A stretch of 32,147 nt of DNA, taken from positions 1-32,147 of the forward strand of contig JAFLTN010000021.1 in assembly GCA_022510445.1 (NCBI GenBank), in the 5' to 3' direction. This stretch comes from Muribaculaceae bacterium. Its GTDB lineage: Bacteria > Bacteroidota > Bacteroidia > Bacteroidales > Muribaculaceae. A program made the translations under genes and the position numbers. Positions 6,469 to 13,480 of the stretch are shown piece by piece. Below the pieces are notes generated by a model. That model was given only the letters and a program-made list of their open reading frames with translations. It was not told where the DNA came from and did not search any database. Within the stretch, counting starts at the first letter, position 1; each line of letters begins with the position of its first letter.

Positions 6469-8943
6469 TTGTTTGCTGACGTAATTCTGCCTCTTCCCCT
6501 TTATTCCTCCTATACTTATTCTATACCTGAGGAATTGTCGGATGATATCCGGGTCGGATCCCGGGTTCTCGTCCAATTCGGTCGAAAAAAATATTACACT
6601 GCCATAGTGGATGCCTTACATTCTTCTCAGCCGAAAGGTTGCGAGGTGAAACCCGTCTTGGCTGTATTGGATGCAGATCCTATAGTAAGATATCCCCAAC
6701 TCAATTTTTGGAAATGGATTGCCGACTATTATCTGTGTTCTCCGGGGGAAGTTTTTAAGGCTGCAGTTCCATCAGGGTTGAAACCGGAAAGTGAAACCAT
6801 CATATCTTTGAATAAAGATTATGAGCCTGATGAGGATAAGCCTTTCGGCTTCACCGATCGGCAGAGACTGGTTTTAATGGTGATGGAGGAGCATAAACGT
6901 CTTTCACTGACAGAACTGGAGGCTGAAACGTCAATAAAAAATATTGCAAAGGTGATTTATCCCATGCTTGAGGAGGGAATCATTGCAATTGATGAGAGGA
7001 TAAGTGAAAAATATCGTCCGAAAAAAACATTCTTTGTAGAACTTAACCTTACTAAAGAGAATAAGGAAAAGCTTCATGATTATTTTGATCTCGTGAAAAG
7101 ATCACGCCATCAGGAAAATGCGCTATTAGCTTATCTAGATTTATCCGGATGGTTGTCTCCTATAGGTAAAATTAAAAAAGTAACGAAAAAAGAACTCCTC
7201 GAGACTACAGGTATTTCTACCGGTATTCTTAAAAATATGCAGGACAAGGGGATCTTTCGAATTGAGAAAAAAATAATAAACAGATTTGAGGCAGACGATG
7301 AAGAACGTCCCGACAAGTTGTTGCCCCGGCTCTCCGATCTACAAAATGACGCCTTAAAAAAGATTGAAGAAAATTTCAGAGATAATCCGGTTCAATTACT
7401 TCACGGAGTAACAGGAAGCGGCAAAACTGAAATCTACATAAGATTAATCCAGAAGGTTCTAAAAGAAGGAGATCAGGTTTTATACCTCGTGCCTGAAATT
7501 TCTCTCACAACGCAACTTTCAGACCGCCTGAAAAAGGTTTTTGGAAGCTCTCTGCTCGTTTATCATTCCAAATTCTCGGATTCTGAAAGAGTGGATTTAT
7601 GGAAACGTCTTCTTTCATCTAAAGAACCTTTGGTGATTCTTGGAGTCAGATCTTCTGTCTTTCTTCCTTTTGCGCATCTTGGTCTTGTTATTATTGACGA
7701 AGAACATGAAGCTTCCTTCAAACAGTATGACCCGGCGCCAAGATATAATGCCAGAGACGCAGCCCTTATGCTTGCTAAGATGCATGGAGCAAAATCGTTG
7801 TTAGGGTCTGCTACTCCCTCAATAGAGACTTATTACAAAGCTGTGACCGGCAAATTCGCGTTGGTTTCCATTAATGAAAGATTCGAAGGATCGGTTTTGC
7901 CTGAGGTAGAGGTTATAGACATGAAGGAGATGAAGAAAAAGAAGGAGGTAAAAGGAATCATCTCGTCACCTCTTAGGAAAAGAATTCTTGAAACCTATCA
8001 AGAAAATCGTCAGACTATTCTCTTTCAGAACAGGAGAGGTTTCGCTCCGGTTGTAATTTGTGATCAGTGTGCCTGGACCCCCAAATGTATGTATTGCGAT
8101 GTCTCGATGGTCTATCATAAAAATATCGGGATTCTGAGATGCCATTATTGCGGATTCTCGCAAACACTCCCTCCATTTTGTCCTGCCTGCGGACAGAACA
8201 CCCTTAAGATTTTCGGTTATGGCACTGAAAGGATAGAGGAGGAAGTAAAAGAGGAATTCCCTGAAATAAACGTTGCCAGAATGGATCTTGACACAACCCG
8301 AAACAAGGATGCCTATCAAAGCATAATTGAAGATTTCGCAGGACATGCCACAGATATTCTCATCGGTACCCAGATGGTTTCAAAAGGACTTGATTTCAGT
8401 GATGTTTCAACGGTAGGGGTCTTGAATGCCGACACACTTCTTAACTTCCCGGATTTCAGAAGTAATGAAAGGGCATTCAATATGCTTGAACAGGTGGCAG
8501 GACGTGCCGGAAGAAGAAAACATCCCGGAAAGGTGCTTATTCAGACTCTTAATCCGGCGCATGAAGTGATTCAATATGTGAAGAATCATGATTATAAGGC
8601 ATTTTATGAAAGTGAAATATCCGAGAGGAGTCGTTATGCCTATCCTCCGTTCACAAAGATTATAAATATTTATATAAAGAATAAGGATCAGCAACTTTGT
8701 GATAAGGGGGCTGTAGACTTTGCGCTTGCCTTAAGAAAAATATTTTCCGACCGAGTTCTGGGCCCTGAAAGGCCCTATGTATCCCGCATTTCATCTTATT
8801 ACATACAGTCAATAATGTTAAAAATGGAAGTTGGGGTCTCTATGAAGAAGGTTAAAGATTTATTAAGACAGATTTATGCATCGGTTTCCTCGCTTCCGGC
8901 AATAAGAACCTCGGTGATTTATTATGATGTGGATCCTGTATAG
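6469..8943 (+). CDS. priA: Primosomal replication restart helicase PriA
   Basis: Superfamily 2 helicase that recognises stalled forks and reloads the replicative helicase. Seen: N-terminal 3'-DNA-binding domain (ADVILPLPLYSSYTYSIP), Walker A GVTGSGKT at 313-320, DEEH box at 410-413, then the zinc-binding insert with eight Cys in four CxxC pairs from about residue 531, and the C-terminal helicase lobe with GTQMVSKGLDF and QVAGRAGRR. The 824-residue length is usual for Bacteroidetes. The start is TTG at 6469. The frame is closed by a TAG at 6457, and no ATG or GTG lies between that stop and the conserved N-terminus, so a TTG start is the only reasonable choice. It begins 5 bases after the second barrel gene's stop. 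Confidence 0.96.
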   Translation: MFADVILPLPLYSSYTYSIPEELSDDIRVGSRVLVQFGRKKYYTAIVDALHSSQPKGCEVKPVLAVLDADPIVRYPQLNFWKWIADYYLCSPGEVFKAAVPSGLKPESETIISLNKDYEPDEDKPFGFTDRQRLVLMVMEEHKRLSLTELEAETSIKNIAKVIYPMLEEGIIAIDERISEKYRPKKTFFVELNLTKENKEKLHDYFDLVKRSRHQENALLAYLDLSGWLSPIGKIKKVTKKELLETTGISTGILKNMQDKGIFRIEKKIINRFEADDEERPDKLLPRLSDLQNDALKKIEENFRDNPVQLLHGVTGSGKTEIYIRLIQKVLKEGDQVLYLVPEISLTTQLSDRLKKVFGSSLLVYHSKFSDSERVDLWKRLLSSKEPLVILGVRSSVFLPFAHLGLVIIDEEHEASFKQYDPAPRYNARDAALMLAKMHGAKSLLGSATPSIETYYKAVTGKFALVSINERFEGSVLPEVEVIDMKEMKKKKEVKGIISSPLRKRILETYQENRQTILFQNRRGFAPVVICDQCAWTPKCMYCDVSMVYHKNIGILRCHYCGFSQTLPPFCPACGQNTLKIFGYGTERIEEEVKEEFPEINVARMDLDTTRNKDAYQSIIEDFAGHATDILIGTQMVSKGLDFSDVSTVGVLNADTLLNFPDFRSNERAFNMLEQVAGRAGRRKHPGKVLIQTLNPAHEVIQYVKNHDYKAFYESEISERSRYAYPPFTKIINIYIKNKDQQLCDKGAVDFALALRKIFSDRVLGPERPYVSRISSYYIQSIMLKMEVGVSMKKVKDLLRQIYASVSSLPAIRTSVIYYDVDPV

Positions 8944-8964
8944 GAAATTCACGGTTCAGGACTG

Positions 8965-8981
8965 TTGAAGAAGGGCTTCAA
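8965..8981 (+). terminator. Weak hairpin after priA
   Basis: TTGAAG and CTTCAA pair across a 5-base loop, 22 bases past the priA stop. No strong T-run follows, so termination here is uncertain. Confidence 0.3.
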
Positions 8982-9034
8982 ATGATGCCAATTTTATGTT
9001 TTACAACATTTTTGACTCTTTTCTCTTAAAAAAA

Positions 9035-9066
9035 TTTGGTGTGGAAAATCTAATAATTTAAATTTG
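9035..9066 (+). promoter_or_regulatory. Complete Bacteroidetes promoter facing a gene-free stretch
   Basis: TTTG at 9035-9038, a gap of exactly 20 bases, then TAAATTTG at 9059-9066. Both boxes match the sigma-ABfr (Bacteroides primary sigma factor) consensus and the spacing is ideal. No plus-strand gene lies downstream; the next gene is convergent and ends at 9182. The expected start is near 9073. Confidence 0.72.
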
Positions 9067-9072
9067 CATCAA

Positions 9073-9160
9073 ACCTAAAGACAATCTTTTTTACCTTAAG
9101 ATTTTTTACCTGTAGAAACTTATAAAAGGGTGCGACCGATGAGGTTATCACCCTTTATTT
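9073..9160 (+). ncRNA. Candidate small RNA of about 88 nt
   Basis: Inferred from a full promoter (9035-9066) and a strong hairpin with a T-run (9125-9160) and no coding frame between them. Inside the predicted transcript a second hairpin can form: AATCTT at 9083-9088 with AAGATT at 9098-9103, followed by T's. I recognise no Rfam family, and the length is short for 6S RNA (~190 nt) and for tmRNA. A function in base-pairing regulation is only a guess. Alternatively the hairpin may simply terminate priA and the convergent operon while the promoter is fortuitous. Confidence 0.45.
9125..9160 (+). terminator. Rho-independent terminator, possibly used from both sides
   Basis: AAAGGGTG at 9125-9132 pairs with CACCCTTT at 9149-9156. 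An inner ACC/GGT pairing tightens the loop, and the stem is followed by ATTTT. Read on the minus strand the stem is also followed by a short T-run, so it may also stop the convergent sugar operon that ends at 9182. Confidence 0.7.
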
Positions 9161-9181
9161 TGGTATGTTATTGATGCTGGT

Positions 9182-9895
9182 TTAATCTTTCCGTGTTAAT
9201 CTATCAAAGAGATATTCGGCCATCATCCAGTCTTCCGGAGTGTCGAGGTCAAGAGACCGTGACCTATCCATCGGATAAGGCAATATCTTGCGAAAAGTGG
9301 AAAGAGGCCCCTTTGTAAGAGAAGTGACAGTCATTACATAGACAGCGCCGTTATATTCCCATACATGCGGCGCATCCTGTCTTCTGGTGTAATTGCCTTC
9401 TCCTTTAGATATTTTTAGAAAACCCTCGGAGTCCTCCTCGAAAGCATTATAATAAGGATTGGTTCTTGCCTCACAAACAGATACCACCATGTCTGTCTCC
9501 GGATTCCATAACTCCAAAGCTCCCAATATGTCTCCGGAAGTTCTAAAGGGTGATGTCGGTTGAAGGAGAACAACCCTTTCAAATTCCTTACCGCCTTTTT
9601 TGAATTCTTCAAGAGCATGCATTATGGCCGAATAAGTGGAGGCTGTGTCGGTGGCAAGCTCTTCAGGACGTAAAAAAGGAATTTGAATTCCGCAGTCTTC
9701 CGCAATTTTTTTTATTGATTCCGAATCTGTCGATACAAAAACGGTGTCTTTATCTTTTGCGCACTCTATTGCCTGTTTGACGGCTCGAGCCACGAGCGGT
9801 TCCCCATGAAATGGACGGATATTTTTATCCGGGATCCCCTTGCTCCCTCCTCGGGCAGGGATAAGCCATAAGGTTGAAGGATTATCCGTAATCAT
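9182..9895 (-). CDS. Acylneuraminate/nonulosonate cytidylyltransferase family (NeuA/LegF-like)
   Basis: Predicted to activate a sugar acid with CTP to a CMP-sugar, for transfer onto a surface glycan. Seen: the diagnostic nucleotide-binding motif PARGGSKGIPDKNI at about residues 13-26, then VSTDSE, a LQPTSPFR segment, and a C-terminal LDLDTPEDW motif carrying the metal-binding Asp residues. The 237-residue length fits the single-domain form without a C-terminal phosphatase. The ATG shares one base with the TGA of the ATP-grasp gene upstream, so translation is coupled. It is the last gene of the LegB/ATP-grasp/CMP-transferase unit. The exact substrate (sialic, legionaminic, pseudaminic or another acid such as Kdo-like) cannot be read from sequence; no nonulosonate synthase is present in the window. 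Confidence 0.88.
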   Translation of the reverse strand: MITDNPSTLWLIPARGGSKGIPDKNIRPFHGEPLVARAVKQAIECAKDKDTVFVSTDSESIKKIAEDCGIQIPFLRPEELATDTASTYSAIMHALEEFKKGGKEFERVVLLQPTSPFRTSGDILGALELWNPETDMVVSVCEARTNPYYNAFEEDSEGFLKISKGEGNYTRRQDAPHVWEYNGAVYVMTVTSLTKGPLSTFRKILPYPMDRSRSLDLDTPEDWMMAEYLFDRLTRKD

Positions 9896-10842
9896 CAGTC
9901 GAAAAAAACTGCTTCTTTAAGATAACGTGCTGTCAAAGTGCCTTCCTTCCAATCGTGGCATGGTTTTAAAGCTTTTCCTCTGGACTCTTGGATTATATAG
10001 TCGGCTATCGGTGCCCCTGCCAGTATTGAGCAGATAACCGCTCCGCTCAGACGAGGATTCACCTCCATGAGCAGATATCGGTCAGTGTCTTCGTCATAAA
10101 GGAACTGAAGATTGACAGGACCTCTCAGTTTTAGTTTTTCTATTACCTCTCTACTGAATTTTTCGAGGAAGGCATTGTCACATGTCCGGCTTCTTGTGGA
10201 CTCCCCGCCCATGACTTCAAGTCGTTCACGTGGCACTGAAACCAATATATTTCCCCGGCTGTCTATGTAAGAATCTACAGTGAATTCCTTACAGTTTTCT
10301 ATATATTCCTGGATGATATAGCCCGAAAGGTTCTGAAGGTGCATAAGGTCTTCCATATCATGGAAAATTTGAATCCCTCTTGATTTCCCACCCTTACGGG
10401 GCTTTACAATAGCGGGCATCTTTGCAGTGAGAACGGTATATGTGCGAGGTATCGGGAAGCCTTCCTGTTTGAACAGTTTCGCAGCCTCCACTTTGTCAAA
10501 CAAAGAAATAGCACCTGAAAAATCAGTGACCGGAATGAAAACTTTCGGAAGTCTCACCTTACACATTGATGCCACTTCTATGGCTCCGTTGACTATAGGG
10601 AGGATTATATCGACATTCTTCTCTTCAGCGATATTGCAAATATCACCGACTACACCCGGATCATTCCATGGTAAACCTTTGATGACTTCAGCTTCAAGGA
10701 TGATAGGCACTTCCAGAGAAATATCGTAACTTATAATGGAGACGTTATAGCCGAGATCTTTCCCCCGTTCTTTTAAAATTTCGGCTAATGAAACTTTTCT
10801 GCCCCCTCCAAGCAGAAGGATGGTAAGATGTTCCTCTTTCAT
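9895..10842 (-). CDS. ATP-grasp ligase, carbamoyl-phosphate-synthase/PylC-like
   Basis: A cytoplasmic ATP-dependent carboxylate-amine ligase by fold; the substrate is unknown. Seen: an N-terminal pre-grasp domain with LLLGGGRKVSLAEIL, a central KPRKGGKSRGI lysine/glycine loop, IIQEYIENCKEFTVD (the hinge and acidic binding stretch), and a C-terminal LLMEVNPRLSGA with the Glu-x-Asn-Pro-Arg metal-binding motif. The 315-residue length matches stand-alone ATP-grasp proteins that sit in capsule and nonulosonate clusters. It overlaps LegB by 4 bases (ATGA) and the cytidylyltransferase by 1 base, so it almost certainly works with them, perhaps joining an amino acid or other acid to an amino sugar (inference). 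It is not a carbamoyl-phosphate synthase, being far too short. Confidence 0.8.
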   Translation of the reverse strand: MKEEHLTILLLGGGRKVSLAEILKERGKDLGYNVSIISYDISLEVPIILEAEVIKGLPWNDPGVVGDICNIAEEKNVDIILPIVNGAIEVASMCKVRLPKVFIPVTDFSGAISLFDKVEAAKLFKQEGFPIPRTYTVLTAKMPAIVKPRKGGKSRGIQIFHDMEDLMHLQNLSGYIIQEYIENCKEFTVDSYIDSRGNILVSVPRERLEVMGGESTRSRTCDNAFLEKFSREVIEKLKLRGPVNLQFLYDEDTDRYLLMEVNPRLSGAVICSILAGAPIADYIIQESRGKALKPCHDWKEGTLTARYLKEAVFFD

Positions 10843-11819
10843 CGGTTGTAGATGTAAGGTTTATAATGACGTAAGTTGTTGTTGTCACAAATCCATCTGA
10901 CGGTCTTTTCCAGGCCCTCTTCCAAAGAGACTTGTGGTTTCCAGTCGGTAAGTGACGTAATTTTCTTATTGTCGCCAAGCAATCTGAAAACTTCGCTGTC
11001 TTTAGGCCTTAGCCTTTCCGGATCTGTTTTCCACACCACGTCGGCTTTCATGATGCGTGCAATGGTTTTAAACAGAGTTTCCATTGAAATTTCGTGACCG
11101 GTGGCTATATTGATTTCTTCTCCGGCTGTTTTCTCGGCTTGTGATATCTCATAAAATCCCCGGCATGTATCGGTGACAAAGTTGAAATCCCGGGTAGGAG
11201 AAAGATCTCCCACTTTTATTTCCTTCACTCCCGAAGCTATTTGGGTTATAATTGTGGGGATTATGGCTCTTGCACTTTGTCTCGGACCGTAGGTGTTAAA
11301 AGGTCTCACGACTGTCACATCCGTTTTGAAGGCATTATGAAAGCTTAAAGCCAAGGCGTCAGCTCCAATCTTTGTGGCTGAATAGGGACTTTGCGGCTGT
11401 TTGGGATGCTTTTCATCTATGGGAACATATTTAGCCGTGCCATATACCTCAGAAGTGGATGTCACCAGAAGCTTTTGTGAGCCGTTTTCTTTTACAGCCT
11501 CACAGATGTTTAGTGTTCCTTTAATGTTAGTGTCGACATAACTGTCGGGAGCAATGTAACTGTAAGGGATTGCTATAAGAGCTGCAAGATGAAACACTGT
11601 GTCAGCTCCTTCTACGAAACGCCTGCAAAAATTAGGATCCCTGACATCTCCCGACCAGACATCGAGATTATCTGCCGGTGCAATTTCTTCGAGCCATCCC
11701 CAGTTATTGAAAGAATTGTATTGTGATAGTGCCCTTACCTTAAGACCTTTGGAAAGTAAAAGCTCCACAAGATGACTGCCGATGAAACCGTCGGCTCCGG
11801 TTACAGCCACTGACTTCAT
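10839..11819 (-). CDS. NAD-dependent 4,6-dehydratase, LegB-like SDR
   Basis: Extended short-chain dehydrogenase predicted to make a 4-keto-6-deoxy nucleotide sugar. Seen: GADGFIGSHL Rossmann loop near the N-terminus, a YNSFNNWGWLEEI stretch that I associate with the LegB branch of UDP-GlcNAc 4,6-dehydratases, DTNIKGTLN, the catalytic SxS and YSATK (Tyr-x-x-x-Lys), and RPFNTYGPRQSARAIIPT for substrate binding. The 326-residue length is normal. In legionaminic acid synthesis LegB acts first and is followed by LegC aminotransferase, LegG epimerase and LegI synthase, none of which is in this window. It overlaps the ATP-grasp gene by 4 bases. A GTTAAA/TTTAAC inverted repeat at 11821-11837 lies just before its start. 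Confidence 0.85.
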   Translation of the reverse strand: MKSVAVTGADGFIGSHLVELLLSKGLKVRALSQYNSFNNWGWLEEIAPADNLDVWSGDVRDPNFCRRFVEGADTVFHLAALIAIPYSYIAPDSYVDTNIKGTLNICEAVKENGSQKLLVTSTSEVYGTAKYVPIDEKHPKQPQSPYSATKIGADALALSFHNAFKTDVTVVRPFNTYGPRQSARAIIPTIITQIASGVKEIKVGDLSPTRDFNFVTDTCRGFYEISQAEKTAGEEINIATGHEISMETLFKTIARIMKADVVWKTDPERLRPKDSEVFRLLGDNKKITSLTDWKPQVSLEEGLEKTVRWICDNNNLRHYKPYIYNR

Positions 11820-11820
11820 A

Positions 11821-11837
11821 GTTAAAGGTTTTTTAAC
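11821..11837. repeat. Inverted repeat GTTAAA-N5-TTTAAC upstream of the LegB-like gene
   Basis: A perfect 6-bp palindrome with a 5-base spacer immediately before the dehydratase start (11819), in the 71-base gap to the acyltransferase gene. AT-rich; it could be an operator, a stability hairpin, or chance. Confidence 0.3.
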
Positions 11838-11890
11838 GTTTTGTGCAATGGTGTCTTAATAAAAGAAGAATTCATAAATTGAAAAAGCGG

Positions 11891-12835
11891 CTATTTTATA
11901 AACTTATATTCCGATTCCATAAAGGAATGAATATGGCGTCGTTTTTTCTCTTCAAATATTTCTGAAATTTTGAAAAAAATTCCGGTTTCCTCAACATCAC
12001 CGAATTCATAATTCACTGCTGTGCCAAAAACCTTCATAGTCGGAGAAAGAGACATATAGGCATTTACAAGAGGAGGAATATTCTGCCCTAAAGCCCGTAT
12101 TGTCTGGTTGAGGATCTTATAATCCTCTTTAAAATTCTTACCTGTGAAAATATTCTGGATTTCGGGTTCCTTTGCATGACTTTTCAATTCTTCGAGAGGC
12201 CACACGAGTTTTTCCGAATCAGCGAAATGTTTATGAAGAAAACCCAAAAGAATATCCCGGCCCCTCTCTCCGAAAGCCGGATACATAGTGACTTTTCCGA
12301 AAAGATATTTTATCTGCGGATAAATAACAGTCAGAGCTCCGAGACCATCCCATAAATTGTCGAGCACATAAATGGCCTTCGGGTTGGAACGTGTGCTCTG
12401 ATAGCCCACTGAAACGAAAGAACGTCCCAGTTCCAGAGTATTAGGTAACAGTTCTGTTAGAAATTTTTCGGAAAAACCGAACATATGGGAAGTGGCAATC
12501 TTGGGAATTTTATTCTCTATCTTGATGTCTTCTCCCAGAATAAAACGATAGCCACCTACTATTTCTTTATCTTTCGGATCCCACACAATCAACTGTCGGC
12601 AAGGAGTGTCCATTGTGTCGAATTCATCGATGTCACAATCCAGTCCTGTTCCACCACCGGCATCGCGGAATGCAATTTCACGCAGGCGCCCGATTTCTTT
12701 CATTATGTTGGGTGCATTAAAGGCATCCACAACATATACCTCATTAAATCCTTTGTTAGATTTACGCAAGAGACGATCAGGTGTAAGCTCCCTGATTATC
12801 AGTTCTCTGTCTATTGGGTCGATTATTTTTTGCAT
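11891..12835 (-). CDS. GNAT-fold N-acyltransferase, GlsB/OlsB-like
   Basis: Predicted to transfer an acyl chain to an amino acid, the first step of glycine/ornithine-type aminolipid synthesis in Bacteroides. Seen: REIAFRDAGGGTGLDCDIDEFD followed by CRQLIVWDPKDKEIVGGYR, the acyltransferase core shared with OlsB and hemolysin-like proteins, and ELGRSFV a little later. I prefer the ATG at 12835 (protein starts MQKIIDPIDREL, 314 residues). The ATG 30 bases further upstream sits at the predicted transcription start of the promoter at 12868-12898, and relatives as I recall them begin near MQKIID. The companion O-acyltransferase (GlsA/PlsC-like) is not adjacent. The 71-base gap to legB means co-transcription with the sugar genes is possible but not certain. 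Confidence 0.75.
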   Translation of the reverse strand: MQKIIDPIDRELIIRELTPDRLLRKSNKGFNEVYVVDAFNAPNIMKEIGRLREIAFRDAGGGTGLDCDIDEFDTMDTPCRQLIVWDPKDKEIVGGYRFILGEDIKIENKIPKIATSHMFGFSEKFLTELLPNTLELGRSFVSVGYQSTRSNPKAIYVLDNLWDGLGALTVIYPQIKYLFGKVTMYPAFGERGRDILLGFLHKHFADSEKLVWPLEELKSHAKEPEIQNIFTGKNFKEDYKILNQTIRALGQNIPPLVNAYMSLSPTMKVFGTAVNYEFGDVEETGIFFKISEIFEEKKRRHIHSFMESEYKFIK

Positions 12836-12867
12836 TTCAAGACAAGTCTGATGGCTCTCAAGCATTG

Positions 12868-12898
12868 CAAAATTAGTGAAAAATCAATTTTTATCAAA
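12868..12898 (-). promoter_or_regulatory. Bacteroidetes promoter for the GlsB-like gene
   Basis: On the minus strand TTTG (12895-12898), a gap of 19 bases, then TAATTTTG (12868-12875). Both boxes and the spacing match the consensus. The start of transcription would be near 12861, which coincides with the upstream candidate ATG (12863-12865) and favours translation from 12835. Confidence 0.75.
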
Positions 12899-13063
12899 AT
12901 AGACTCGGGAGGTAATGCGTTAGAAATATAATTCACTTCTATCACGAAACCCCCGTTGCAAAATAAATATTAAAAAATGCAAGGGCTATCTCTTTTTAAT
13001 TGAATAAAAAGCTTTAAACTTTTGACTTAGATGGAGTCTAATATTTAAATAATTTTTTGGACT

Positions 13064-13480
13064 ATGTTAACGATAAAAAGTAGATCAGAGAGATTTTTAT
13101 TTCTTTTGTTTTTAGGATTAATGCTAATCTTGCCGATGACCCTTTTTGCAAATGAAAAGGAGAAAGGTGGTATAAAGTTTAATGAAACAACTTATGATTT
13201 CGGAATTATAAATGAAGACGGAGGTCCCGTGACTCATGAATTCCGGTTTGAAAACACTGGGAAAGGGGTTTTGGTGATAAATTCGGCCAAAGCCGAATGT
13301 GGATGCACGAAACCTGAATATCCTCAAAAGGGTATCGAACCCGGGAAAAGTGGTGTCATTAAGGTGACCTATAATCCTTTAGGTCGTCCGGGTGGTTTTA
13401 CAAAAGTCGTCACAGTCAGGACAAACGGAATTCCTTCAAAAGTTAATCTCAAAATCAGGGGAACAGTCAATCCAAAATGA
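13064..13480 (+). CDS. DUF1573-domain exported protein (single domain)
   Basis: A 138-residue secreted or periplasmic protein of unknown function. Seen: a basic N-terminus and hydrophobic signal segment ending near ANEKEKGG, then one DUF1573 immunoglobulin-like domain with its usual landmarks: TTYDFGIINEDGGPVTHEF, FRFENTGKGVLVI, the conserved AECGCTKPEYP with a Cys-Gly-Cys pair, and PGKSGVIKVTYNPLGRPG. The end, KLKIRGTV-type, fits the last strand of the fold. The ATG of the next DUF1573 gene overlaps the stop (ATGA), so the two are translated together. DUF1573 pairs are common in Bacteroidetes; no biochemical role is established to my knowledge. Confidence 0.88.
   Translation: MLTIKSRSERFLFLLFLGLMLILPMTLFANEKEKGGIKFNETTYDFGIINEDGGPVTHEFRFENTGKGVLVINSAKAECGCTKPEYPQKGIEPGKSGVIKVTYNPLGRPGGFTKVVTVRTNGIPSKVNLKIRGTVNPK

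Noticed and set aside
8941..9072. 6S RNA or tmRNA between priA and the sugar operon
   Set aside because: The space from promoter to terminator is under 100 bases, too short for either, and no tag peptide or long closed stem with central bubble is visible.
9895..10842. Carbamoyl-phosphate synthase large subunit
   Set aside because: Only one ATP-grasp unit of 315 residues; CarB has two and over 1000 residues. Similarity is fold-level.
9182..11819. Complete legionaminic or sialic acid pathway
   Set aside because: Only the first and last steps have candidates; no synthase, aminotransferase or hydrolysing epimerase in the window.
12485..12931. 148-codon plus-strand open frame antisense to the GlsB-like gene
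   Set aside because: Entirely opposite a conserved acyltransferase and extends through its promoter; no recognisable protein features.
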